A stretch of 64,000 nucleotides of DNA from Sepiola atlantica (GCA_963556195.1 OY744532.1:107656583-107720582); one strand, 5' to 3'. Numbered from the stretch's first letter, positions 31,076 through 42,710 are shown. Program-made: numbers and translations. The notes: generated by a model from the sequence alone, not told the origin.

Positions 31076-31990
31076 ACTACACACATTCTTGTAGACATGT
31101 CCATTGGTCTAAAAAGTTTTGTAAAACCGTATCTTAAAAATTACATTTCCTAAAGTAATTAACTCCCCCTTCTACAGTTTTGCAACTGCATGTGTAAAAT
31201 TTTCTTTTTTTAATGAACCCTGTTCCATTTTGAAAACATGTGTAGTTTTTTCATTTTTCAGCAAATGAACATTTGCATTTTGCTATAGCAGAAGATTTTT
31301 AACCTTTTCACCTCAGCTTATTACATTTTGCTTCTTTTTCAGCAAAAGAGACATTTTGCCTTTGCCAGCATAACAAAGACATTCTTATTCAAATTTATCA
31401 ATCATATAATCTAGTTTTGCATTTTCATGTTCAACCCATTTAAATCTCATGTGTTGCTACAATCAACAAAGTTTCTCTTGTTTTATTGGCCAAAAGCCTA
31501 AGCATAAGTAGCAGTAACATGAGTGAACTATTTTCTATCGGTCTATGTGACTGGCAGTGAGATGTAATTTGGATTGGCGATTATGTAACTATCGCCTCTT
31601 CACTGCACGAGATTCATACGCAATGAATCGTGTTTTGGCGTGAACACAAACCACGTGATGAATGGAGATCTCCAGTTCCAGCCTGTATCTCAAACAGACA
31701 AGACGTATATTCCTGCACTCTCTACCAGGCTTGCGGTAGGCGAGTGGACAAACTCCAGATTATTTCGTCTTTGTCAACCTCACTCAACCCAATGTACTAT
31801 CTTTGTTCTGTTCTTGTGTTTCCAGTAAATAAATCTGTACACCGCTTTAGTTGTGAAGCCATTTTTTTTTTTATTTCATCAGGAATGGTGACCCCCGTTT
31901 TGCTTATTCTATTTCAGTCAGATTCGGCCAGACGAATTACTATTCCAAGTAAGTTCGTTATTCTGATTTTCTTCTCGATTTAAACTCAAT
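31076..31990 (+). other. Possible LTR or post-pol region of the Gypsy remnant
   Basis: The region has no coding signal. An agtaaataaatctg polyadenylation-type site lies at about 31826, and aggaatggtgacccccg at about 31881-31897 resembles the LTR-end/primer-binding junction of LTR elements. LTR limits cannot be fixed without a matching second LTR in the window. Confidence 0.3.
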
Positions 31991-33235
31991 ACTAAAATTG
32001 GCTCTCTCACCTAAAAACACAGTTACACACACACCATCAGATGTCGTTTTCAGTCCCGAGTCAGCTGCCCTTTGGAAACGTTATGATCGGGGGATATAAA
32101 AACCACTGTACGAGCAAAATCTATTCTCTCTTCTTTCAGTTGGCGTCGGCAGACACACCCTGTGGACCGTCCTGGTTCGATGGCTGCTTTGACAAACACA
32201 TCACACACTATATGCACTCACACACACAAGCATACTATGCTGGTATATAAGAGTTTTCTCTACTCACACACACACACGTATTCATGCATAATAAATATTC
32301 TACTCAAACTTTGTTGAACATATTCTTGTGAACTCAATTTTATAATCACCATGTGCTTGGTTACGGACACACAATTCGGTGCATAAACCTTTCCTTTCCA
32401 CGTATACACACATGCACGCATGATTCTACTTACACTCTCTTTGTAGACGTTTTCATAAACATTATTTCAAAGCGAACACAGTCGGGTTCGTGAACAATAA
32501 ATGTTTTTTGTATACTTTGTTTTTGAGTTGTTGCTTTGTCTTTGTGGCAAGTTTCTATATTGAACACATAAATATATATAGGATGCCCGGCGCTCTCAAA
32601 ATCGTCAAGACACATACTCGCTCCCCGTGTGACGCCACGTGTGAAAACGACATAAAGTACTTAAATTTACATGTTCTCATATCTTTCTGAACAAAAAAAG
32701 GAAAAGAAAGAAACAACATTTTTCGTATTCTAAATTTTGTCTGGATATTTAATTACGCAAACCGGTCAATCTAAATTCAGTCAATTCTGCCAAGAGCTCG
32801 CTTGAAGGACAGCAGAACTTTATAAATTTGTTGCTTGTTATTTATTGACTAAGCTTGCCCTAACCCTAACCTTAAAACCCTAACCCTAACTTTAACCCTT
32901 AAAATCGTGTAAAGAATATCCAGTTGTTCCACTTAAATCAACTTGTCGACTTGTCGAGCTCGAAGATTTGTATTTAGACGACGACAGTAGTGTCTTTGAA
33001 AAAATACCACGAACAATTAATATAAATGTAGCTAAATAAGATAAATGGATAAAAACATGAATCTTAGGAATACTGAGAATGGGTCACCACTTAGCAAGTG
33101 CTAAATTCAACAACAGGGTTTTGTGAATGAAAGAGAGAAAACATAAGTTAAAAAGCAGAACATATTTATATGTCAACAATTTTATAAAGATGTAAAATAT
33201 ATTTTGTGAAACTAAAGTTTTTTGAGGAGGTTGTT
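31991..33235. other. Non-coding region with a TATA-like site and CA-rich stretches
   Basis: The sequence gggggatataaaaaccactg at 32091-32110 looks like a retroelement promoter TATA box, with ACACAC-rich sequence downstream. A short telomere-like patch (ccctaaccctaacc) is at 32860-32900. No gene recognised. Confidence 0.35.
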
Positions 33236-33239
33236 TTTT

Positions 33240-33650
33240 ACAATCACGTCACCTCTTATAAAGGCCCACAGGCCACTCGAGGATAAGGGTTATTTAGTTT
33301 GACAGGTGGACGGTGAAACACCGAGGGGATGAGTAACGATGGCTGTAATTGGTCAGAAAGTGACTATTTAAGAGGACGGCTCAACAAAAATTTGTTTATA
33401 TTGGACTTGAAAACGGTAATGTTGTAGTCAGCCGGGAAGCAGCCCCGTGGTACTGTGTTCCACAGACGGGAAGTTCATGGAAGTTCCGCGTAGTTCTAGG
33501 GATGCAGAGGGAGAAATGGAATTGATTGACAGTGGTTGTAGCTAGACGAGTTTTTGTTGTGAATGTTTTACAGGGGGGATCAGAGATTGAAGCTCAGTCG
33601 AGCACCTGCCATGAAAATCACGATAGAGTAGAGAAAGACTAGCAAGGTCT
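33240..33650 (-). pseudogene. LINE 3' end, copy of the 7.6-kb element
   Basis: Same order as 7610-8000: acctcttataaaggcccaca, ggccactcgaggataa, gagcacctgccatgaaaatc. It lacks part of the C-terminal coding region. Minus-strand remnant. Confidence 0.7.
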
Positions 33651-34370
33651 CTAAATTCTTGAATAAGAACAAGACACGAGCGTGCATTTCAAAGTGTCAT
33701 TGTGTGTGTGTGTGTGTCTGTGTGAGAGAGTTTACCTTTTTGGGGGCTAAGTTGTTACTGGAGAGAAATTAGTCATGCTTACAGGAATTTCAGCTTGGGG
33801 GACTCCAGTCGTGTATCTTGGTGAAGGACGGTGGTGGCAAAATAAAAATAAAACCCCACAAAAACAAACAACTCACATTGATTACATACCATACCCCCCC
33901 CCCCCCCCCCAAGAAAGACAAAAAATATTAAAATGTAAAACTAATGCTATATTTATTGCTTATACCCGTCATGGGACGGGGTTTCTACTAGTATTTATAT
34001 AAAGAACAGTTTAAGTTGAAGCACTCGGACTATTACTATATCTCAAGGAGACAAGTTTTATAATTAAATAAGTTATTGTGAATCCCCAGGATATACTAAA
34101 TGCAGCAGATAGACTTAAGCTCAATGGTTAACACTTTATGTCAAACAGAGCTTACTTAATTTAATTCATGACATAATATTTTGTAATCCTGCTCCAAAGA
34201 TCAACACTCAACAATATTTCCCCCTTTGTTGCAAATGGAAGGTGGTTGAATCAAAATTATCAAAGAAATAAAATGTAGTTCATAAACATTAAACTAGTTA
34301 AAAGCCAAATCTATTTTTTTACTATGTTTTTCCTATTTGTCCTTTGAACCCAAACAAGTTATAAAGGAAG
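33651..34370. other. Spacer with GT repeat, C run and a family A edge
   Basis: GT repeats at 33703-33726, a C run at 33892-33910, and a palindromic tacccgtcatgggacgggg at about 33962, which is an isolated family A terminus. Confidence 0.5.
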
Positions 34371-35600
34371 AGATGTTATTCCGGTTAGACCGAGGCCGTT
34401 AATTCGTCTCCTATCCTTGCACTCAAGAGAAGTGAATCGTGCGTCCAATTAGCAACAGTCCGCCCCGTCCTGAACATAACCGAGAGGAAATCAGACTACA
34501 ATGTCAGGCGGCTGTCGTCTCTTAGAACATTTATGAACGTGTTGACCTCACATCAAAGGGCAAAAGTATCCTCGCCTTTTAATTCTTATTTCCAGTTAGT
34601 GACACCCTCTCCCCCATCCTAAACGCATAGCCGAAGGGAAGTCAAACGTCGGCCAAACATCTGGCGTCATCTCTTAACGTTCATGAATGCCGTGACCCAA
34701 AATTAGTGCAAATACCGTCGCCTGATAACTCAAAGAAACCCTTCACACACTCAACTTCCCGCCCCACACATGTCGGCGCAGAAGATATAAAAAGTGAGTT
34801 GGCTAATCGACCAGAGAGTTCCTGTCAACCGAAGAGTAAACTGTTGCCGGTCAAGTAACCCGTCACCACCAGTGTATGTGTTGTGGGCTATGAAAAGGAA
34901 GAAGAAGAAGAAGAAGAAGAAGAAGAAGAAGAAGAAGAAGAAGAAGAAGAAGAAGAAGAAGAAGAAGAAGAAGAAGAAGAAGAAAAGAACGAAGCAGAAA
35001 AAAGAATCTGACTCCATAACCGGGCTGATTGTCCTGAGATTTTTTTCTACGCCAAAGGTTTATTTGATGAAAACAAATGCTTTTCAAAATTGTATCACCC
35101 GTCCTGGTGTTGATTGCTAATATATCACACTACCGCCGAGATGACGAATACATATCCTATGTGAAGATTGCATAGCACCAAGTGAGACTTCCAAGATTAC
35201 ACCTGCATATATGATTTCTGAACACTTGCTCCTTGCATTCGGCTAACGACTTTTCCATCCAAAGATCAGTGTGGATCTTGGATGAGTGTGACTTGTTACA
35301 TTCCTGGATAATTGAACTTTTCAACTCCTGTGGGGAGTCTTGTAACAACCTTCCACATTCTGTGAGCGAGTAACCCTTTTCTTCCGTGATTTGTTTGGGG
35401 CACTATTTTGTTCATAGATTTTGCTCGTCATTAGTTAACGTTAATCATTATCCCTCTCCCCTAAAATAGTACTTTTTTTTCTTGTTGTTTGTTTTATATA
35501 TGTTTATCCCTTATCTTACTATTCTATAAATAAATATTGTTTGAATCTTAACTTGGTGTTTGAGTCGTCTTTTACCTGCTCGTTATTTTTCCTTGTTTTC
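34371..35600 (+). other. Probable LTR-like regulatory segment with TATA box and poly(A) site
   Basis: A ~190-bp direct duplication (ggctgtcgtctcttagaac..atgaacgtgttgacc against tctggcgtcatctcttaac..atgaatgccgtgacc) at about 34505-34545 and 34660-34700 resembles U3 repeats. A TATA box (agatataaaaagtg) follows at 34783-34796, then an AAG run (34900-34985). An aataaatattgtttgaat poly(A)-type site ends it near 35530. This order suggests a solo LTR. Terminal TG..CA limits were not confirmed. Confidence 0.4.
34896..34986. repeat. (AAG)n microsatellite
   Basis: About 29 AAG units. Poly-Lys, poly-Leu and poly-Phe frames here are artefacts. Confidence 0.97.
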
Positions 35601-37025
35601 TATGTGATGTAGTGAATTGGAGAATCCCCTTCCTCTAGTATTCTGTTGATAATATTCGGACCTAGGAACCTAGGAGCCACTTCCGAACACTTTTACCTTT
35701 TTTTTATATTTATCATTGTCACGCGCTCGCCGCCGTTGTCCCGACGAATGCTATGTGCGACAATCTGATAGAATATTTTTCTATAATGACAGGCCAAACT
35801 ATTCAGCTTAACAGTAAGTTTGGATGGGGTCCATTTAAATAGCTAGGACTAGCTTCAAAGGTTTGTCATCGATTTCTTTTCCAATAAACGAAGCTTAATT
35901 TACCAAGGAAAACAAATTAAATGTCGTAGCATACAACAGTGAAATATCAGATTACGTTATTTCTATTTCTACCTATGACTTCTATATTTATATTCATTCC
36001 GGAAGTAAGCGAATGAAATTAACGAACACAGTTCCTGCAACATTTAATCATTCAAAATGGCGGCTACAATTTCTTGATCGAATCGACTTCCTATTTAATT
36101 CAATAAGCGCCAAGATACTCGTAGATCCCGATAATTTACATTTTCAAAATCATACACCTTTAACACGCATATTATAGAAAACTTGCCCAAATCCATTTAT
36201 TTCATCAACTACAAATGACCTAAACCGTGTCATTGTTGAACTTTACATTTGATCGGCAGAAGCTAAATCTTAACATAACACGCATGCCAATGAACAAGCT
36301 TAGCTTAATTGGCATATTTTCACATGTGTTTTTAACTCGAAACTGTGGCGAAGTCATTATAGACTAAATTGTTCTATGTTGAAAACAGAACACAAATGAA
36401 AATACTTCCGGACATTTTTACTTTTTTTAATACTTATCATTTAAATTAAATGTCGTAGCCTACAACAGTGAAAACATTTAAATATAGACTCAATTGTTCT
36501 ATGTTAAAAACGGCACACAAATAAAAATACTTCTCCAATTTAATTCCTTTAACGAGAACAAATTAATTTAAAAATTACTCATGCATGTTTTTTTTTCATT
36601 GCATCTGTAATTTCATTCTGTTTTCTAACATGAAAGGTGCGAGCATCTACAATCCGAATCACATTTTAAAGTTTAAGACCATTGAACAGTCGGTGTTAAA
36701 AACGGTGCAGAAATGAAACACATTTTTGAACTCCTAACTTCTAAAGGTCAACACCGGTTCCATTAGGAGGTCATTTTACAATAAGCTTGAATGACGCAAT
36801 GACCCCATCTCCCCACCCGACCGGTAACTTTGAAAATAATACAGTTTTTATTTTTTATCTATTTTTTTTTTTTTTGCGATAATCTGAAAGTTTGGCATCT
36901 TATCGATACCAATTCTTCAAACAAGGAAAAAAAAAGATAAGGGGGTGGCCACTGATCAAAGTTCGCCCAAACCGTTTTTTTTAACCGTAGAGAGTAAGAC
37001 AGAGTAAAGGATACATAGATAGGGA
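35601..37025. other. Unique-looking spacer with an internal duplication
   Basis: The segments taaattaaatgtcgtagcNtacaacagtgaaa (35910, 36445), gactNaattgttctatgttNaaaac (36362, 36486) and acttccgNacaNttttac (35682, 36408) recur. This indicates local duplication about 0.1-0.7 kb apart. No gene. Confidence 0.5.
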
Positions 37026-37029
37026 AATA

Positions 37030-37030
37030 A

Positions 37031-37086
<56 letters not shown>

Positions 37087-37088
37087 AG
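37030..37088. repeat. (GA)n microsatellite
   Basis: GA run ending in a G run. Confidence 0.95.
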
Positions 37089-37257
37089 TATCTCAAACTT
37101 TGCTAACCGTATAGGTAATAGGAATTATTTATTTTATCAATTGCACTTGCTCTGAATTTAATACTGTGGGTTGGCCAATACTAGGTTCTGATAAGAAAGA
37201 ATGCGGATGTTATCTCAAAAGGGGATGTCTGACCCAAATTGTTACGTAGCCAAGACA

Positions 37258-37294
<37 letters not shown>

Positions 37295-37377
37295 TATACA
37301 GGGTGTTCCAAAAGTCAATGACATTTGTAAAACTTTTAATAACTCGTATAATTCTTAAGCTATACTTACCAAACTGT

Positions 37378-37380
<3 letters not shown>
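37258..37380 (+). mobile_element. (CA)n and mariner/Tc1-like terminus
   Basis: A CA run at 37258-37290 is followed by tacagggtgttccaaaagtc, the style of terminal repeat found at the ends of mariner/Tc1-like elements. No transposase follows before the TA run at 37381. Confidence 0.45.

Positions 37381-37445
<65 letters not shown>
37381..37445. repeat. (TA)n microsatellite
   Basis: Pure TA run. Confidence 0.97.
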
Positions 37446-37447
<2 letters not shown>

Positions 37448-37786
37448 TATTTTTTATTTACACAGACATGTACAAAATCTGCGACACTGGCATGTCGATA
37501 TTATCGATCAACAGCTATTATAAACTGAGATCTCATCAGGAAGAGTTAGAATCCGATCTTAATCTTAGATCATATTTGGAAAGAATGAAATGGAGAAAAA
37601 ACTATAAATAATATAGATAATATAAATAATAATAATAAATATAAATAATAAATAAAAATAAATATAAATAAAAATAAATAAAAATAATTAATAAAATAAA
37701 AAAATTATCATATATAAAAGCTCTATATGTGATATTGAACCGGGTTGAAATTCTTTAGATTACTACCCTGTGGATGTTTTACCTGG

Positions 37787-37797
<11 letters not shown>
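37446..37797 (+). mobile_element. TA-flanked fold-back element, family C, copy 2
   Basis: Begins gattattttttatttacacagacatgt. It contains gcgacactggcatgtcgat and an aactgagatctcatcagg segment, also found inverted at 40400-40530. It then passes through an AAT-rich stretch to atcatatataaaagctctat with the GCTC..GAAC box (37718-37740) and ends in ccctgtggatgttttacctgg. A CTGATGA heptamer is present on the minus strand, but no GAAA half follows, so no ribozyme is called. Confidence 0.75.

Positions 37798-37857
<60 letters not shown>
37798..37857. repeat. (TA)n microsatellite
   Basis: Pure TA run. Confidence 0.97.
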
Positions 37858-37859
<2 letters not shown>

Positions 37860-38405
37860 AGGGAGGCGCGATAGCGCTCTATCCCTTAATAGACTTCAAA
37901 ACCGACCTATGCTAAAAATCTCATTTCTTTGATCAGTCATAACTCAAAAACCAATAAACCAAATTATTTAAAACTTTGCACAAAATTTTCATTTGATAGG
38001 TTCTATAAGTGTGTAGAATTTCAGCATCATTAGTCAAGGCAACCCAGAGATCCAGAAATGTCAGGAATGATTTTGTGTTATCCGTGTGTACGTACGTACG
38101 TGTGTGCCACCCTGTATCTCATCAACTATTTGATGGATTCAGCTGATTTTTGGCAGAGATAGAGGTTCTAGGGTCTAGTTGATGGCATTTTAATTTCAGT
38201 TTACCATATACCTTAGTTTTCCAGAAAGTTAAAAAAAAAAACTTTAAAATTACCATTGTCTTGAGGCATAGCCTTTACAAAAGTAGTGACATTCCATGAA
38301 AAATGCCAGTATACTGAAATCATATGCCCTTAATAGGGTTAAGATGAAAATTCATATACACTAAATGTACAAAAGCAAGGAAATTCTCAAATTTTTACAC
38401 TTTTA
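37858..38405 (+). repeat. Dispersed repeat family B, copy 2, plus one fold-back arm
   Basis: Matches 18765-19130 closely, then joins directly to the arm gcatagcctttacaaaagtag..ttacacttttat, which is half of the inverted repeat at 19345-19755. Confidence 0.88.
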
Positions 38406-38803
38406 TATAACACATCTATTTCATCTTCGATTGTTCAATACAAGGTGTACTCGATAAAAACATGTTTATTGTTTCTTTCCTTAAGCCAGGCTTTTCAAAG
38501 ATTAAATTCTTATCATCAGAAGAATTACATAGATTGATAAGCAGGGGAATAGCCAAAATTCAAAATTTGAAAAATATTAAGAAACAATATGAAGTAATGG
38601 AAAGTAAAAGTGGGTGCGTAAAAAAGTTATCAAAATATGGAGCATGTCCAGTTAGAAAAATGTCCGTTGACAAAGTGTCCGGTGAAGAAAGATTTAAAGA
38701 TGGAAAGAGTTCATCGTAAGGATTTCGTGGAGACTGCGTCAGAAATGGTCAAAACGTTGTAAATCCAACAGAATGATGTTCAGTTCAACCGTAGATAAAA
38801 AGA
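38406..38803. mobile_element. Family H2 element, copy 2
   Basis: Contains gttcaatacaaggtgtactc, the hammerhead region, and a body (gtgggtgcgtaaaaaagtta..tccgttgacaaagtgtccgg..cgtaaggatttcgtggagac) almost identical to 39430-39800. An 85-codon frame (38462-38719) is open here but broken in the other copy, and I do not recognise it. TA tracts follow. Confidence 0.8.
38477..38524 (-). ncRNA. Candidate hammerhead ribozyme, family H2 copy 2
   Basis: On the minus strand: CTGATGA (38513-38519), stem II AAGA..TCTT, GAA (38494-38496), stem III AAGC-CTG-GCTT (perfect), cleavage after UA. Stem I TTCTT/AGGAA pairs with one G-U. Confidence 0.75.
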
Positions 38804-38806
38804 GCT

Positions 38807-38849
<43 letters not shown>

Positions 38850-38861
38850 TATATATATATA

Positions 38862-39235
38862 AAGTAATATTGGTTGGTCGTCCATTTAAAGAATTGTTAG
38901 ATATGTTAATAAAATTGAAAATGTAAGCCATTAACAATGCGAGATTAATTTATATATTTTTTTTACATTAATCTTATATTTCGGAAAAAATTCCATCTTC
39001 AGAGGTGACCAGTTATTAAGTCATTTTTTTTTATCAAAAACAAGAATAACCAAACTTATTTCTTTGTTACTTGATAAAACGTCTCTCCGCACTGGTGGTG
39101 TTGGCGGCCATGATTCAAATTCCGGTGTCGAACGAAGAGCCTGGCTCGCTCCTGTAGGTTAAGTAATATTGGTTGGTCGTCCATTTAAAGCATTGTTGGA
39201 TATGTTAATAAAATTGAAAATGTAAGCCATTTCAA
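38862..39235. mobile_element. Retrozyme-like unit: ~300-bp monomer with 70-bp direct-repeat ends
   Basis: The sequence aagtaatattggttggtcgt..aaaattgaaaatgtaagcc occurs at 38862-38934 and again at 39163-39232, 301 bp apart, so a 1.2-copy tandem is present. A hammerhead core lies inside the monomer at 38972-39006. TA tracts bound it on both sides. Tandem ~300-bp monomers with one hammerhead each is the arrangement known for retrozymes. Confidence 0.65.
38972..39006 (-). ncRNA. Hammerhead-like core inside the 300-bp monomer
   Basis: On the minus strand: CTGAAGA (38996-39002), stem II GGAA-TTTT-TTCC, GAA (38980-38982), self-complementary ATAT as minimal stem III, cleavage after UA. Stem I has only two clear pairs, so activity is uncertain. 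Confidence 0.5.
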
Positions 39236-39236
39236 T

Positions 39237-39241
<5 letters not shown>

Positions 39242-39286
<45 letters not shown>
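39242..39286. repeat. (TA)n microsatellite
   Basis: Pure TA run. Confidence 0.97.
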
Positions 39287-39810
39287 GTATATAAAACATA
39301 AGACTAAAAGAATACTTTTAGAGAATTGAACCTTTAGTGAAATGATTAAAGCTTAATATACGGGATAGAGCAATTATGAAGATAAATCAAGGAAGAGAGA
39401 TACAAATGTGCGAATGATAAATCTATTTAATCTTCAGTAGTTCAATGCAAGGTGTACTCGATAAAAACATGTTTATTGTTTCTTTCCTTAAGCCAGGCTT
39501 TTCAAAGATTAAAATCTTATCATCAAAAGAATTACATAGATAGATAAGTTGGCAAATTCAAAATTTGAAAAATATTAAGAAACAATATAAAGTAATGGAA
39601 AGTAAAAGTGGGTGCGTAAAAAAGTTATCAAAATATGGAGCATGTCCAGTTGAGAAAATGTCCGTTGACAAAGTGTCCGGTGAAGAAAGATTTAAAGATG
39701 GAAAGAGTTCATCGTAAGGATTTCGTGGAGACTGCGTCAGAAATGGTCAAAACGTTGTAAATCCATCAGAATGATGTTCAGTTCAACCGTAGATAAATAA
39801 AAGAAGCTTA
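39287..39810. mobile_element. Family H2 element, copy 3
   Basis: Longer on the left than copy 2. It includes the GCTT..GAGC-type box at 39351-39372 and ttcaatgcaaggtgtactc. The body nearly equals 38420-38803, with a short deletion after gataagttgg. Confidence 0.82.
39484..39531 (-). ncRNA. Hammerhead-like core with a mutated C3
   Basis: Same stems as 38477-38524, with an improved stem II (AAGAT-TTTA-ATCTT), but the first core base is T (TTGATGA). C3 pairs with G8 in the hammerhead core, so this copy should be weak or dead. Confidence 0.6.
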
Positions 39811-39911
39811 TTAGGATGTAAGTTTAAGTTTTAAAAAATACTTCCATATACCGCAAATGATAATAGTTTTTAAGGAATTGAGTTTAAAGTATTATATATA
39901 TATATATATAT

Positions 39912-40071
39912 TAGTACTTCATGTATCCACATAAAATATTATAAGGAGATATAATTTTTTATGTATCAGCTTTCAGTATTTACTTCAACAGCATTTAGCC
40001 TGACGATTCCCCTCGGGGATGAAACACGGGAGCCTCTGTGTAGCTTGATTGCCATATATATTTTCATTGCT

Positions 40072-40075
<4 letters not shown>
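39912..40075 (+). mobile_element. Family H1 element, copy 2
   Basis: Has catgtatccacataaaat..tatttacttcaacag, then the hammerhead core and cctctgtgtagcttgattgcc. The left hairpin arm seen in copy 1 is absent. TA runs lie on both sides. Confidence 0.85.
39997..40045 (+). ncRNA. Candidate hammerhead ribozyme, family H1 copy 2
   Basis: CTGACGA (40000-40006), stem II TCCCC..GGGGA, GAAA, stem III ACACGG/CTGTGT, cleavage after UA. Stem I AGC/GCT gives three Watson-Crick pairs, better than copy 1. Confidence 0.72.

Positions 40076-40142
<67 letters not shown>
40076..40142. repeat. (TA)n microsatellite
   Basis: Pure TA run between two family H1 copies. Confidence 0.97.
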
Positions 40143-40145
<3 letters not shown>

Positions 40146-40343
40146 ACACAAAATGTTATAAGGATATATAATTTTTTATGTATCAATTTTCAGTATTTAC
40201 TTCAACAAGGCGTGAGTAGAGCTAGGTAGTAAGTTATAAAAATATATTTATGGCATTTTAGCCTGAAGATTCCCCCCCCCCCCCGGAGATGAAACTCGGG
40301 AGCCTCTGTGTAGCTTAATTGCCATAAATATATTTTCATAACT

Positions 40344-40346
<3 letters not shown>
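40143..40346 (+). mobile_element. Family H1 element, copy 3
   Basis: Starts tatccacacaaaatg and ends tggcattttagcctgaag..cataacttac. The hammerhead core at about 40260-40315 reads CTGAAGA with a C-run-expanded stem II and ACTC in place of ACAC in stem III (one mismatch). Confidence 0.82.

Positions 40347-40400
<54 letters not shown>
40347..40400. repeat. (TA)n microsatellite
   Basis: Pure TA run. Confidence 0.97.
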
Positions 40401-40402
<2 letters not shown>

Positions 40403-40530
40403 CTAAGGTTAAGATCGGATTCTAACTCTTCCTGATGAGATCCCAGTTTATAATAGCTGTTGATCGATAACATCGACATGCTAGTGTCGCAGATTTTGTA
40501 TATGTCTGTGTAAATAAAAATAATCATATA
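40401..40530 (-). mobile_element. Family C fragment, inverted
   Basis: Inverse of about 37447-37570 (aggttaagatcggattctaactcttcctg..gtctgtgtaaataaaaataatcat), with a TA run at 40527-40549. Confidence 0.8.
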
Positions 40531-40549
40531 TATATATATATATATATAT

Positions 40550-40870
40550 ACGATGATTAAAATCAAGATATAATCAAATTAAACCTTATTCTAGGATCCT
40601 TATTCTAATTTTGATCCAAATACATTAAATGATTTTGATTCTAGAAAATCTCAAAAAATTTAAGGCTTAAGCTTAAAGGGGTCTTAAGAAGAAATTGAAA
40701 TTCAGGGAATCTTGCTTAATTAGTGTCTAATGACTTTAATACAAATCTGATATATTTGAATTTTCAAATTGGAGGTTGTGCCCATATTATGAGCCCCTAA
40801 AATCCCTTTAAAATACTCCAAAAGAACTGAAATTTGGGGAATATTTATTAATAATGTCTGAAAATAAAAT
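40550..40870 (+). repeat. Dispersed repeat family A, truncated both ends
   Basis: Begins at cgatgattaaaatcaaga next to a TA run and stops after aatatttattaat. Confidence 0.85.
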
Positions 40871-40910
40871 TATTCTAATAAGCAATTGATTCTTATTTTG
40901 AACTCCATTG

Positions 40911-41210
40911 CATCTAATTGCATCTAATTGCATCTAACTGCATCTAATTGCATCTAACTGCATCTAACTGCATCTAATTGCATCTAATTGCATCTAACTG
41001 CATCTAATTGCATTTAATTGCATCTAATTGCATCTAACTGCATCTAATTGCATCTAATTGCATCTAACTGCATCTAATTGCATCTAACTGCATCTAATTG
41101 CATCTAACTGCATCTAATTGCATCTAATTGCATCTAACTGCATCTAACTGCATCTAATTGCATCTAATTGCATCTAACTGCATCTAATTGCATCTAATTG
41201 CATCTAATTG
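40911..41210. repeat. 10-bp minisatellite, 30 copies, two alternating variants
   Basis: Exactly thirty decamers of CATCTAAYTG, with one CATTTAATTG. Y is T in about two thirds and C in the rest, in a non-regular order. Confidence 0.97.
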
Positions 41211-41349
41211 CATGCCGCAATGAAATGGGTGGATCTGGTTGGTCATCTTCATTAAATTCAGAAATGACTTGATGTCTTCAGTAAAAGTTAATAGAAAGGC
41301 ATGATGATGGAATTAAATAAAATTAAAATTCGATAATTTTAACAAAGTA

Positions 41350-41620
41350 GTCGATTAAAAATTGGTTTTAGAAGTGACAGAGCTATTTGCTGTTTTGATA
41401 CCCCATTGTAATATAGCTTCTTATTCCAGTAGTTTCTTTCCAAGAAAAGCAGGCTTGTGGAACTCTCTTCCTGCTGACTGTTTTCCTCCTACCTATAGCT
41501 TTGGTCTTTCTATGACTACGGTCAATAGGCATCTCCTGTCTTTGCAACAATCATTTTTCATTCTTGTTAGCTCCTTACATCAAGTGGCTTCATGCCTTGT
41601 CTGAAGCGATTCTTCCCCCC
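41350..41620 (+). pseudogene. LINE 3' end
   Basis: The frame contains YSSSFFPRKAGLWNSLPADCF and TVNRHLLSLQQ. The 3' tail ctccttacatcaagtggct matches the inverted LINE at 45060. Confidence 0.75.
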
Positions 41621-41679
41621 TCCCCCCAAAAAAAATATGTGTATTTTCTGAAATCACTTTAACACTTTTCAGATTTTTG

Positions 41680-42060
41680 CAAGAAAAAAAAAGTATGATG
41701 TCATCCCTGCGCTTTTTGTGCTCCAACGAATGTGCTGTACTGGTGCCCCCCCTCTACGTAAATACCCCCGATCAACCCATCAGTCAGCAAGATCCCACCC
41801 CTTCACTGTTGAGGTCCCCAAATGCCAGAAAAGCTTTTTACTCTAATAGCTTCTTTCCTCGTACTACTAGCCTTCGGAATTCCATTCCTGCTTCCTGTTT
41901 CCTTGACCGTACTAACATACAGACATTTAAATGTAATGTGAACAAGCATCTCGCTGCAAAACTCCCCTAATTCACAGTAACCCTAACCCTAACCCCACGT
42001 CTCGGTGGAAGGGTGACTTGTTTAGGGTGAACTTTAGTAAAAAAAAAACAAAAAAAAAAC
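41680..42060 (+). pseudogene. LINE 3' end, second subtype
   Basis: The frame at 41677-41970 ends in RKAFYSNSFFPRTTSLRNSI..FKCNVNKHLAAKLP, related to 16171-16407. An A-rich tail follows. Confidence 0.75.
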
Positions 42061-42224
42061 TACTTGAATGAATGTGACTTCAGCAGCTTTTAAGTTGCGC
42101 TTGATTCACGAAACCTCAGGTATAGCATGTCCAGTCATTCAATAAATGTATAATATTGAAATAAACAAATATTATACGCTGCTCTTATTCACTGTCTTCA
42201 TTTATTCAGATTAGGAAGAAATGT

Positions 42225-42710
<486 letters not shown>

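Noticed and set aside
37480..37570. CTGATGA heptamer in family C
   Set aside because: No GAAA partner within reach and no consistent stem II or III.
40911..41210. CRISPR-like array because of regular units
   Set aside because: Contiguous decamers with no spacers in an animal genome; a minisatellite.
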